A stretch of 8,176 nt of DNA from Bacillota bacterium (GCA_023426005.1 JAFABO010000167.1:1-8176), one strand, 5' to 3'. Shown: positions 1 through 5,949, counted from the stretch's first letter. Notes: generated from the sequence alone by a model not told the origin. Translations and numbers: made by a program.

Positions 1-208
1 GGTGGAAATTCATCGAATACTCCATGGGAAACAAAATGTTCAAAGCATATTAGATAAGGACATACTATAATTCGGTTGTCAATTTAAACTCATGGTTCAA
101 ACTGTATACAAAAAGAAGGCCGCCTAAAGGCACGGTTCAATAGGGAAACTTATTGAAAATCCCAGTAATATTAACGGTTTCAGGGTAACAGACAAGTAGT
201 CTTTGCAT
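1..208. other. Left-edge region, possible 3' tail of an upstream gene
   Basis: No complete gene is visible here. Three plus-strand frames run in from the left edge and stop at 53, 57 and 70. The frame stopping at TAG 51-53 (ending MFKAY) and the one stopping at TAA 68-70 (ending LDKDIL) both look protein-like, so an upstream gene may end here, but I cannot choose between them. The remainder is AT-rich. One hairpin is clear: TTCAATA (136-142) pairs with TATTGAA (151-157). It lacks a U-tract, so it is not an obvious terminator. Confidence 0.3.
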
Positions 209-250
209 AAGAAAAAAGGTGCGCAGGAAATTCTGCGTACCTTTTTTCTT
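209..250. terminator. Bidirectional intrinsic terminator
   Basis: An 18-bp stem (209-226 with 233-250, one G-T pair) closes a 6-nt loop. An A-run on the left and a T-run on the right make it a terminator in both directions. It abuts the TAA of the minus-strand repressor (250-252), so it ends that transcript, and it would also stop plus-strand transcription arriving from the left. Confidence 0.88.
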
Positions 251-570
251 TATCCCCTGCTTTGCAAACCGTCAATGTATGCGTTTATCTTTTCTCTGTC
301 AGTATCGCTTAATTGCCGGTATGTGTGTAAATGCTCAAGTTCACTGGGTGATAAGTCACTTTGTCTAATTTGCTGTTTTAAATCAGACAAGCCCGCAAGA
401 TAGTCAAGTGAAACATTAAAGAAATCTGCAATAGCAATCAGAGTTTCTAAATCCGGTACTCTTTCACCTACTTCATATGCGCTGATAGTAGATTGAGAAA
501 CATTAAGTTTCAGGGCTAATCCTTCTTGATTTAGCCGCCGCTGTTCCCTTAGTTCTTTTAATCGCAACAC
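250..570 (-). CDS. XRE/Cro-CI family transcriptional repressor
   Basis: A 106-residue protein with an N-terminal HTH_3 (XRE) DNA-binding domain over about residues 3-60. The LKELREQRRLNQ opening, the VSQSTISAYE recognition helix and the ERVPDLETLIAIADFFNVSLDYL helices are all typical of the family. The rest, about 40 residues, is a short helical tail that probably helps dimerisation. There is no peptidase or LexA-like domain. The start is GTG at 570 (GTG-TTG-CGA), with a GGGGG stretch 9 nt upstream as ribosome binding site; the nearest ATG is out of frame. The gene is divergent from the HTH gene at 691, with an inverted repeat over the intervening promoter, the layout of a phage or integrative-element repressor controlling itself and its neighbour. 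The family call is firm. The operator target and the link to a mobile element are inferred. Confidence 0.9.
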   Translation of the reverse strand: MLRLKELREQRRLNQEGLALKLNVSQSTISAYEVGERVPDLETLIAIADFFNVSLDYLAGLSDLKQQIRQSDLSPSELEHLHTYRQLSDTDREKINAYIDGLQSRG

Positions 571-602
571 ATTACCACGCCCCCAAATAAAATTTACCTC
601 AA

Positions 603-640
603 ATCGTTGTAATCGTTACCCGTAAACGATATAATTTATA
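603..640 (+). promoter_or_regulatory. Sigma-A promoter with overlapping operator-like inverted repeat
   Basis: The -35 TTGTAA (607-612) and -10 TATAAT (630-635) are separated by 17 bp and point toward the HTH gene at 691. A 19-bp inverted repeat, ATCGTT (612-617) - 7 bp - AACGAT (625-630), fills the spacer, and a further ATCGTT half-site lies at 603-608. A protein bound here would block RNA polymerase. The natural candidate is the XRE repressor encoded divergently at 570-250. I could not identify a clear opposite-strand promoter for the repressor. Confidence 0.72.
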
Positions 641-690
641 CCTGTAATACAGATATTCATTATATGCGACGAACGGAGGGTAAACTTTTT

Positions 691-1335
691 ATGAAAGACA
701 TTCCATATAGTATATTAAAACAAGACGAACGCGCGTATGAGATTATGCTGCTCCGTGACCAGTATGCCAACACATTTACCGATATTGCAAGAGAATGTGA
801 AATATCGGTTGCAAGGGTAGTGCAGATATATAATAAAATAAAGATTAAACAAATACGCTTGTACATCAATCATATTGCGGTAATGCTTGGATATAAGGGC
901 ACTTCACAAGTAAGAAAAGTCTGTGATGATGCTTATGAATGCTATCAGGAGTGGTCATATGCCTGTGCGTATCTGGAGAAGAAGTATAAAGATACTTTAA
1001 CCGAATACAGGGACGGGGAACCGGGTATGCCGACACAATTTGTCAAGAGTATGCCCCCATTCAAGCCGAATTTGAGTAAGAAAACCGTTGCCCGTGTTGT
1101 GGAAATTCGGGAGGTTGAAAAAGCGTCCTTTGTGGCTATAGCGAAAGAATTGCGTATGACACAAGCGAAGGCAAAACATACATATGAAATGTTTTATCAT
1201 AAACAGGTGTTGGAGCTCATCAAGGCTTTAGAGGAAAAGGCAGAAAGCAGAAAAGAAAAAAACGCTATATGGGAGTATTGTTTCAGGGGAAACAAAACTG
1301 CCAAAAAACGCTACGATATGCTAACGAAACAATAA
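691..1335 (+). CDS. Tandem helix-turn-helix protein of unknown function
   Basis: A 214-residue basic, soluble protein. I do not recognise a named family. Two segments resemble the helix-turn-helix of sigma-factor region 4: residues about 18-50 (FTDIARECEISVARVVQIY) and about 135-168 (FVAIAKELRMTQAKAKHTY). They align with each other, which suggests an internal repeat. The middle, about 75-125, is rich in aromatic and charged residues, and the C-terminus (about 172-214) is Lys/Glu-rich helix. An upstream in-frame ATG exists at 664, but the start at 691 is preferred because GGAGGG (675-680) lies 10 nt before it. The gene is driven by the promoter at 607-635 and divergent from the XRE repressor. 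A regulator in an integrative element or prophage, perhaps sigma-like, is the likeliest role. No transmembrane segments or catalytic motifs are seen. Confidence 0.8.
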   Translation: MKDIPYSILKQDERAYEIMLLRDQYANTFTDIARECEISVARVVQIYNKIKIKQIRLYINHIAVMLGYKGTSQVRKVCDDAYECYQEWSYACAYLEKKYKDTLTEYRDGEPGMPTQFVKSMPPFKPNLSKKTVARVVEIREVEKASFVAIAKELRMTQAKAKHTYEMFYHKQVLELIKALEEKAESRKEKNAIWEYCFRGNKTAKKRYDMLTKQ

Positions 1336-1342
1336 GGCCAAG

Positions 1343-1372
1343 CTGACCGGGCAAGATTTTTTGTGATAAAAT
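1343..1372 (+). promoter_or_regulatory. Possible promoter ahead of the hairpin chain
   Basis: CTGACC (1343-1348) and TAAAAT (1367-1372) are separated by 18 bp. This is a moderate match to sigma-A hexamers, just after the HTH gene stop. Transcription would start near 1378 and run through the hairpin-rich stretch to the terminator-like structure ending at 1616. It is a sequence match only. Confidence 0.35.
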
Positions 1373-1377
1373 AAATG

Positions 1378-1616
1378 TAATGACTTCTACAGAAGTACAC
1401 CTTAAGCAGATAAGCCGAACTAATTATAGCCTTAGAGATGGTAAGAGGAGGGACATAGTTGGAAATAAGCGGTTGGGTTTAAAGGCTCTTAAAGCTTTTA
1501 TCCCCGCCGGGAGGCCAGTGGGGCATACGGGGAGACTAGTCTCACCCGTAAGGCGCTTCGCGTCTGAACAACGTGAAAGACGCCTGTATTTTCCGCAGAA
1601 AATACAAGCGCCTTTT
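1378..1616 (+). ncRNA. Candidate structured RNA: chain of five hairpins
   Basis: About 240 bases with no convincing protein but dense secondary structure. In order: 1383-1388/1391-1396 (6 bp); 1480-1487/1493-1500 (8 bp, one G-T pair); 1502-1508 with 1513-1515 and 1520-1523, capped by a GGGA (GNRA) tetraloop and carrying a 4-nt bulge; 1526-1531/1545-1550 enclosing the palindrome GAGACTAGTCTC; and a three-way junction. In the junction 1550-1558 pairs with 1606-1614 (9 bp), 1560-1565 with 1578-1583, and 1586-1593 with 1598-1605. The last part can refold into a single 18-bp hairpin (1576-1593/1598-1615) followed by TTTT. A GGAGGG at 1447-1452 precedes a TTG and only seven codons. The stretch is visibly richer in G and C than its surroundings. 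It may act as RNA, or as folded DNA next to the tRNA-derived repeat at 1616. Confidence 0.4.
1576..1616. terminator. Long hairpin, terminator-like
   Basis: 1576-1593 pairs with 1598-1615 over 18 bp (two G-T pairs) around the loop CGCA, followed by TTTTGG on the plus strand. It would end plus-strand transcripts from 691 or about 1378. On the minus strand it directly follows the CCA of the duplicated tRNA 3' end, where a native tRNA terminator would sit. The short T-run makes its strength uncertain, and its left arm also pairs with 1560-1565 in the alternative fold. Confidence 0.5.
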
Positions 1617-1637
1617 GGTCGGAGTGAAAGGACTTGA
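1616..1637 (-). repeat. Duplicated tRNA-Pro 3' end, probable attachment site
   Basis: These 22 bp are identical to 1798-1819. On the minus strand they run from the second T-loop base through the 3' acceptor strand and CCA of tRNA-Pro. The match stops exactly after CCA: the next base differs (1615 T against 1797 A). No other tRNA part is attached; the T-arm 5' half, anticodon arm and D arm are absent. This is the footprint left when a tyrosine integrase inserts an element into a tRNA 3' end. A partial tandem tRNA duplication is the alternative. Confidence 0.7.
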
Positions 1638-1748
1638 CGTCTGCTTCACTTCGTTCGCAGCCTACCGCCTCGACTTTAGTCTCGGCCCACTCGGCTAAAA
1701 ATGCTTCGCATTTTCTTCACGCCTCGTGCCTTCCCAGGTTCAAGTCCT
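1628..1748. repeat. Fold-back, hairpin-dense segment bounded by inverted T-arm sequences
   Basis: AGGACTTGA (1628-1636) and TCAAGTCCT (1740-1748) form exact 9-bp inverted ends. The right end sits within a T-arm-like CAGG-TTCAAGT-CCTG on the plus strand, opposite to tRNA-Pro. Inside are small hairpins: CTGC/GCAG (1641-1660), GACT/AGTC (1672-1681), AAAATGC/GCATTTT with loop TTC (1698-1714) and CACG/CGTG (1718-1728). CTCGG and GCCTCG each occur twice. No plausible protein or whole tRNA is encoded. It resembles small dispersed REP- or MITE-like repeats, but copy number elsewhere is unknown, so the class is a guess. Confidence 0.5.
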
Positions 1749-1765
1749 GATTTTTTGCGCGAAAA

Positions 1766-1795
1766 ACCCTTGACAGAAAAATCTGTCAAGGGTTA
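1766..1795 (-). terminator. Terminator of tRNA-Pro
   Basis: A 12-bp perfect stem, AACCCTTGACAG with CTGTCAAGGGTT, encloses a 6-nt A/T-rich loop. On the minus strand it follows the tRNA CCA by two bases and is trailed by a T-run (TTTTT, 1762-1766 read in reverse). This is a standard intrinsic terminator placed for the tRNA. Confidence 0.85.
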
Positions 1796-1797
1796 AA

Positions 1798-1873
1798 TGG
1801 TCGGAGTGAAAGGACTTGAACCTTCAGCATCTTGGTCCCAAACCAAGCGCGCTGCCAATTGCGCTACACCCCG
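1798..1873 (-). tRNA. tRNA-Pro(UGG), CCA encoded
   Basis: A complete 76-nt cloverleaf on the minus strand. The acceptor stem CGGGGTG pairs with CACTCCG (one G-T), the discriminator is A, and CCA is encoded. The D stem is GCGC/GCGC. The anticodon stem CTTGG/CCAAG holds the loop TTTGGGA, with anticodon TGG for proline. The variable loop is ATGCT, and the T stem GAAGG/CCTTT holds TTCAAGT. A promoter lies upstream and a terminator immediately downstream. The 3' 22 bases are repeated at 1616-1637, so this gene appears to have served as an integration target and was left whole. Confidence 0.96.
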
Positions 1874-1907
1874 CTATATTCTGTTTTACTTTCGCAAGTG
1901 CAAAAGT

Positions 1908-1936
1908 ATTGTACTATAGCCATGATATATAAGCAA
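1908..1936 (-). promoter_or_regulatory. Promoter of tRNA-Pro
   Basis: On the minus strand, -35 TTGCTT (1936-1931) and -10 TACAAT (1913-1908) are 17 bp apart. Transcription would start near 1901, giving a leader of about 28 nt before the mature tRNA. Confidence 0.75.
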
Positions 1937-2107
1937 TATATAAAATATACATATATTTGAATTTATCACTATGTTTCTTTAGCATACTTATTTTTTCGTC
2001 TGTTTATTATGTCCGATATAAATAGGGAAAATCAAGCTCTTATACCCTTTATCTGGGATGTATTAAGCATATTTTTCATATGTAATACAATTGAAATCTA
2101 ATAAGAC
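1937..2107. other. AT-rich intergenic region
   Basis: Between the tRNA promoter and the ttcA-like promoter I see no ORF of useful length, no strong hairpin and no repeat. A weak imperfect pairing around 2016-2052 (AGGG with CCCT plus flanking A/T pairs) is not enough to call. Confidence 0.5.
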
Positions 2108-2136
2108 TTGAACCGTCATACGACTTTTTCTATAAT
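2108..2136 (+). promoter_or_regulatory. Sigma-A promoter of the ttcA-like gene
   Basis: -35 TTGAAC (2108-2113), a 17-bp spacer and a consensus -10 TATAAT (2131-2136). The expected start near 2143 gives a short leader before the coding region. Confidence 0.82.
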
Positions 2137-2167
2137 AAGGAATAATTAGACAATTAATTTATGACAA

Positions 2168-2902
2168 ATGATTACTAAAGGAGTGGTGCTTATACAACGA
2201 ATTCTTGGGCAGGTCAGAAGAGCTATCCAGGATTATGATATGATTGGTGACGGCGACAGAATTGCTATTGGTGTTAGCGGCGGAAAAGACAGTATGACAC
2301 TGCTTACTGCCCTGCAACAGTTACAACGTTTTTATCCTAAAAAATTTGAAATCCAAGCTATAAGCCTTACCATGGGAATAGGAAATGCTGATTTCACACC
2401 GGTTGCCGGGTATTGCCGCCGAATAGGCGTCAACTATACTATTGAAGAAACCCAAATAGGAAGGATCATTTTTGAATACAGGCAGGAAAAAAACCCCTGC
2501 TCAATGTGTGCAAATCTCAGGAGAGGAGCTCTGCACAATGTCTCAAAAAAATTGGGCTGCAACAAGGTCGCACTCGGACACCACAGGGATGACGCAATAG
2601 AAACCCTTTTACTCAGTACTTTTTTTGAAGGCAACTTACATACATTTTCTCCGGTTACATATCTGGACAGAAAAGAACTGTATCTTATCCGGCCACTTAT
2701 TTATACAGAAGAAAAACAAATAAAAGCTGTTGCCAAATCAGGACAATTCCCAATAGTTAAAAGTCCCTGTCATATTGATGGAAAAACCAAGCGTCAGTAC
2801 GTTAAAGATATAATTTTTCAGCTTCAAAAAGAAAACAGAAATATCAAAAGCAATCTATTTGGAGCAATTAAGCGTGCTGAAATCGACGGCTGGCATGAGT
2901 AG
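2168..2902 (+). CDS. ttcA: TtcA-type tRNA 2-thiocytidine synthetase
   Basis: A cytoplasmic enzyme of the PP-loop ATPase superfamily. TtcA uses ATP to activate C32 of certain tRNAs and, with a 4Fe-4S cluster, inserts sulfur to give 2-thiocytidine. Numbered from ATG 2168 (244 residues): the PP-loop SGGKDS is at 37-42, the Cys pair PCSMC at 110-114, the conserved HHRDDAIET at 138-146, and a third candidate cluster Cys in SPCHIDG at about 201. The start is uncertain. ATG 2168 lacks a ribosome binding site, while AAAGGAG lies inside the frame at 2177-2183 and points to codon 2192, an ATA, after which the protein continues QRILGQVRRAI as relatives usually begin. It has its own promoter and lies 52 bp before the secreted-protein gene, so read-through is possible. 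The family is secure. The exact RNA target is inferred, since clostridial TtcA-like paralogues are poorly characterised. Confidence 0.85.
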   Translation: MITKGVVLIQRILGQVRRAIQDYDMIGDGDRIAIGVSGGKDSMTLLTALQQLQRFYPKKFEIQAISLTMGIGNADFTPVAGYCRRIGVNYTIEETQIGRIIFEYRQEKNPCSMCANLRRGALHNVSKKLGCNKVALGHHRDDAIETLLLSTFFEGNLHTFSPVTYLDRKELYLIRPLIYTEEKQIKAVAKSGQFPIVKSPCHIDGKTKRQYVKDIIFQLQKENRNIKSNLFGAIKRAEIDGWHE

Positions 2903-2954
2903 CCCTTCAACTATATTTCTATTAAGGAAAAGTAATAAAGAAATGGAGATCAAA

Positions 2955-5804
2955 ATGCTTAAATACATAAGAAGAAGTCTGGCATTGATATTGATGTCGG
3001 CATTGTTAATCGTTTCACTCAGTACCAGCGTTTTAGCCGCACCTCTGGTAATCAATCAGACAGTGGAAAAACAGAACATAACCTCCGGAGTTGTTCTGGA
3101 GCAATACAACCGTTTCACCACAAGCGGCTGGATACGCACCAATGTGCTCAGAGTTGATTTATCAAATGAAAACGTCAAGGTGGACAGCCTGATAAATCCA
3201 GCCGGAATTAAAAAAACCTCTACAGTCAACAATCTTGCAAAAAGCAACGGCGCATTGGCAGCTGTAAATGCATGCTTTTTTGACACCTCAACCGGTGCTC
3301 CCTATGGGCCGGTCGCTGTAAACGGAGAGTTTGCAATGGCAAATGCCGGAGATAATTCCGATTATATAGCTACACTTGCCATTGATAAGCTGAACAGAGC
3401 GTTATACCAATACTGGAAAACAGAAATCGAGCTTATAACGCCCAACGAATCCCGTAAAAGTGTGGCTGCTTATAACAATTACAACGGATATTACAATTAT
3501 AATATGTACATAGTTGATTCCAAGTGGGGCACCACCACACCCGGCGTCTCAAAAAAATATCCCGTATGGACCGAAATGGTTGTTGAAGATGGTGTTGTAA
3601 AGGAATTCAGTGAAAACAAACCCGGAATTCCCATTCCCAAAAACGGATATGTTGTGATGGCTACCATGGGAAATGAGAAATTCCTTACAGATAATTTTAA
3701 AGTTGGTGACCCGGTCTCTTATGAGATAAAACTCAATGTGGACAACAGTCAGATGCAGATGGCTCTTACCGGCGGTTCTATGCTGGTTCAGGGAGGCAAG
3801 GTCGCGCCGTACTTTACCCACTCTGCTGCCGGGGATTCCAGACAGCCGAGAACTGCCGCAGGAACCACAGAGGACGGTAAGACTCTCTTGATCGTGACAG
3901 TGGACGGCAGGCAAAAGAATAGCAGCATCGGCATGACCCAGGCCGAACTGGCTGAATATATGAAGGAATTGGGCTGTGCCAACGCAATAAATTTTGACGG
4001 CGGCAGTTCAACTACCATGGTGGCCAGGCAGGAAGGCGCTCCCGATATTACAACCGTAAATACTCCTTCGGAAGGCTTGAGAGGTGTATCGGCATCCCTC
4101 GGAGTATTTTCAATAGGACCAAAGGGCCCGGTTGATTCCCTGCTGGTCAGTGCCTATGAGGATTATGCTTTTGTTAACACGGCAAGGGCATTTACTGTCA
4201 GGGGTGTCGACAAATACCTTAATCCGGTTGCCATTGACAGCAAGGATATTGAGTGGTCGGTCACAGGCGTCAAAGGTACTTTCGCAGATAATGTCTTTAC
4301 CCCCACAACGGCCGGTCAGGCAGTTATAACCGCCAAAATAGGAGATTCGGTAATAGGCACCTGCCCCCTAACGGTATTGGGTGCTCCTGTAAAATTGGAG
4401 TTGAATTTGAGCTCATTAAATACCTCTCCCGGAAAAACTACCACCTTTGCTATAAAGGGTTTGGATAAAAACGGCTTCAGTGCAAGCATACACCCCTCAA
4501 GTGTGAAATGGGGCGTAGTTGACAAGGTTGGAACTGTCGATTCCAATGTATTTACTGCGGGTAAGTCGGGAACAGGCTACGTGTCGGCCTCTTTTGCCGG
4601 AGTTTCGGTTTTCTGTCCGGTATCCATCAGTCAGCCCGGCATTAAAAAGGTTATAGAAGATTTCAACGGCAGTACCGCTTTAGGCGTTGATCTGTCGGCC
4701 AAAACCGTAACAGCCAAGTATGATCCTGCAACTAATGTATACAAGTCGGGCCCCTATTCGGGAAAACTGACCTATGACTTCACAAAGGGTCTTCAGGAAA
4801 ACCGGGCGGCATATATCAATCTTCCGGGCGGCGGAAAAACTCTGGACAGTACCGCAACTAAACTGGGAATGTGGGTCTACAGTTCAAATGCCAAGCCCGT
4901 GTGGATCGGTGCTATTATAAATGATAAAAAAGGTACTCCCCATTATAAGTATTTTACAAAGGACGTAAACTGGACCGGTTGGAAATATCTTGAGATCTCA
5001 CTTGATGATATCAGCGGTCCGGCAAAAATAACAAAGATCTATGCAATTCAAACCACCAAGAAACAGACCTCAGGTACTTTGTATTTTGACGATCTTACCA
5101 TGGTATACTCCGGCTATCCCGAGGTTGCGCCTTCAAAATCGGCTGTAACCACAGTTCCAAAGGATGACACCTATAAGGACCGCACCGTATCAGGCGCTGA
5201 TTCCTTAAGCTTTTCAGTTTTTGGACAGTCGGTTGCTTATGACAAGAATAAAGACAAGACACAGACAAGTTTGCTGAATTCCCTGGCTGCTAAAATAAAC
5301 AAGGAAATGCAGGCCTCTGTGGTTGTTGGCAGCTATGACAATCTATGGCCTTCACTTAAAGTTTCTTCGCTTTCTACTACGGCAAGCTACAAAGCCATGG
5401 ATAAAAACGGCAGCAGGCTCATACAGCTCAATACCACAAAAGGCGGGTTACGTGCTACCGACTATAACGAGTGGTTCTGGTTCAAAAACCAGCTCAGCTC
5501 CTTTACCGGCAATAATCTGTTTATATTCCTGTCCGAGAATCCTTCCAATTTTAATGACGCAAAGGAAGGTCAGGTGCTGAAGGATATGCTGGCAGATTAT
5601 AAAAAGCAAAATCCCGGTAAAAATGTCTGGGTATTTTATAAGGGCTCCACTAACTCCAGCTACATGGACAAGGGAGTAAAATATATTACTACGGCAGGGT
5701 TTGACGCAGCCGACTTCAGTGACAAAAACAAAGCCGGCGCCAAATATGTCTCGGTTAAAGTAAAAGGCGATACTGTTACATATCAGTTTAAAACACTAAA
5801 TTAA
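2955..5804 (+). CDS. Secreted phosphodiester glycosidase (NAGPA) multidomain protein
   Basis: A 949-residue exported protein. Residues 1-28 are a signal peptide: LKYIRRS, a hydrophobic core, then cleavage near SVLA-A. About 45-385 is a phosphodiester glycosidase domain related to the enzyme that uncovers mannose-6-phosphate by removing GlcNAc. Its hallmarks are NACFFD (105-110), TGGSM (272-276), RTAAG (299-303), VDGR (316-319) and FDGGSS (347-352). About 392-477 and 478-562 are Ig-like beta-domains; about 563-720 is a lectin-like beta-sandwich ending FDDL, probably sugar-binding. About 748-949 aligns with a calcineurin-like phosphoesterase but lacks its metal ligands. ATG 2955 is chosen because GGAG lies 6 nt upstream and it begins the signal peptide; the frame is open further upstream. 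It follows ttcA by 52 bp. The likely role is processing phosphodiester-linked glycans of the envelope or environment. The substrate is unknown. Confidence 0.86.
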   Translation: MLKYIRRSLALILMSALLIVSLSTSVLAAPLVINQTVEKQNITSGVVLEQYNRFTTSGWIRTNVLRVDLSNENVKVDSLINPAGIKKTSTVNNLAKSNGALAAVNACFFDTSTGAPYGPVAVNGEFAMANAGDNSDYIATLAIDKLNRALYQYWKTEIELITPNESRKSVAAYNNYNGYYNYNMYIVDSKWGTTTPGVSKKYPVWTEMVVEDGVVKEFSENKPGIPIPKNGYVVMATMGNEKFLTDNFKVGDPVSYEIKLNVDNSQMQMALTGGSMLVQGGKVAPYFTHSAAGDSRQPRTAAGTTEDGKTLLIVTVDGRQKNSSIGMTQAELAEYMKELGCANAINFDGGSSTTMVARQEGAPDITTVNTPSEGLRGVSASLGVFSIGPKGPVDSLLVSAYEDYAFVNTARAFTVRGVDKYLNPVAIDSKDIEWSVTGVKGTFADNVFTPTTAGQAVITAKIGDSVIGTCPLTVLGAPVKLELNLSSLNTSPGKTTTFAIKGLDKNGFSASIHPSSVKWGVVDKVGTVDSNVFTAGKSGTGYVSASFAGVSVFCPVSISQPGIKKVIEDFNGSTALGVDLSAKTVTAKYDPATNVYKSGPYSGKLTYDFTKGLQENRAAYINLPGGGKTLDSTATKLGMWVYSSNAKPVWIGAIINDKKGTPHYKYFTKDVNWTGWKYLEISLDDISGPAKITKIYAIQTTKKQTSGTLYFDDLTMVYSGYPEVAPSKSAVTTVPKDDTYKDRTVSGADSLSFSVFGQSVAYDKNKDKTQTSLLNSLAAKINKEMQASVVVGSYDNLWPSLKVSSLSTTASYKAMDKNGSRLIQLNTTKGGLRATDYNEWFWFKNQLSSFTGNNLFIFLSENPSNFNDAKEGQVLKDMLADYKKQNPGKNVWVFYKGSTNSSYMDKGVKYITTAGFDAADFSDKNKAGAKYVSVKVKGDTVTYQFKTLN

Positions 5805-5811
5805 TAAGTTG

Positions 5812-5864
5812 TGCGTAATTGTTTTGGGGAGTACGGGGATACCAGTTGGTATAAAAATTACGCA
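5812..5864. repeat. Nested inverted repeat in the 3' untranslated region
   Basis: A perfect 9-bp pair, TGCGTAATT (5812-5820) and AATTACGCA (5856-5864), encloses ATACC/GGTAT (5839-5843/5848-5852) with loop AGTT. It sits 8 bp after the stop of the secreted protein and before the main terminator. GGGGA occurs twice in the interior. There is no U-tract, so it is not itself a terminator. Function unknown. Confidence 0.55.
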
Positions 5865-5891
5865 GATAACCCAAATCAAAATAAAGCTGTA

Positions 5892-5943
5892 AAAAAGCTG
5901 CCGCGAAAATATGTATTAAAACATAATTTCGCGGCAGCTTTTT
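5892..5943. terminator. Bidirectional terminator between convergent genes
   Basis: A 17-bp perfect stem (5892-5908 with 5927-5943), extended past an A-A mismatch by TATGT/ACATA, around a 6-nt loop. A-run and T-run flanks make it work both ways, ending the plus-strand secreted-protein transcript and the minus-strand galU transcript, whose stop lies at 5950-5952. Confidence 0.92.
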
Positions 5944-5949
5944 AATTCC

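Noticed and set aside
664..690. Upstream ATG as start of the tandem-HTH gene
   Set aside because: The GGAGGG site at 675-680 would lie inside the coding region, and its spacing fits ATG 691.
1380..1637. Open frame of 85 codons on the plus strand
   Set aside because: It runs through palindromes and into the tRNA-derived repeat, has no ribosome binding site at its ATG, and its translation is rich in Arg, Gly and Pro from hairpin arms rather than protein-like.
1616..1748. A second, degenerate tRNA on either strand
   Set aside because: Only T-arm pieces and one 3' acceptor end are present. No anticodon arm or 5' acceptor strand can be assembled.
2859..2954. N-terminal extension of the secreted glycosidase into the ttcA gene
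   Set aside because: The signal peptide and ribosome binding site begin at 2955. An extension would bury the signal peptide and overlap ttcA.
3549..4018. Several minus-strand frames opposite the glycosidase domain
   Set aside because: They mirror a strongly coding plus strand, lack ribosome binding sites, and read as low-complexity Ser/Arg/Pro text.
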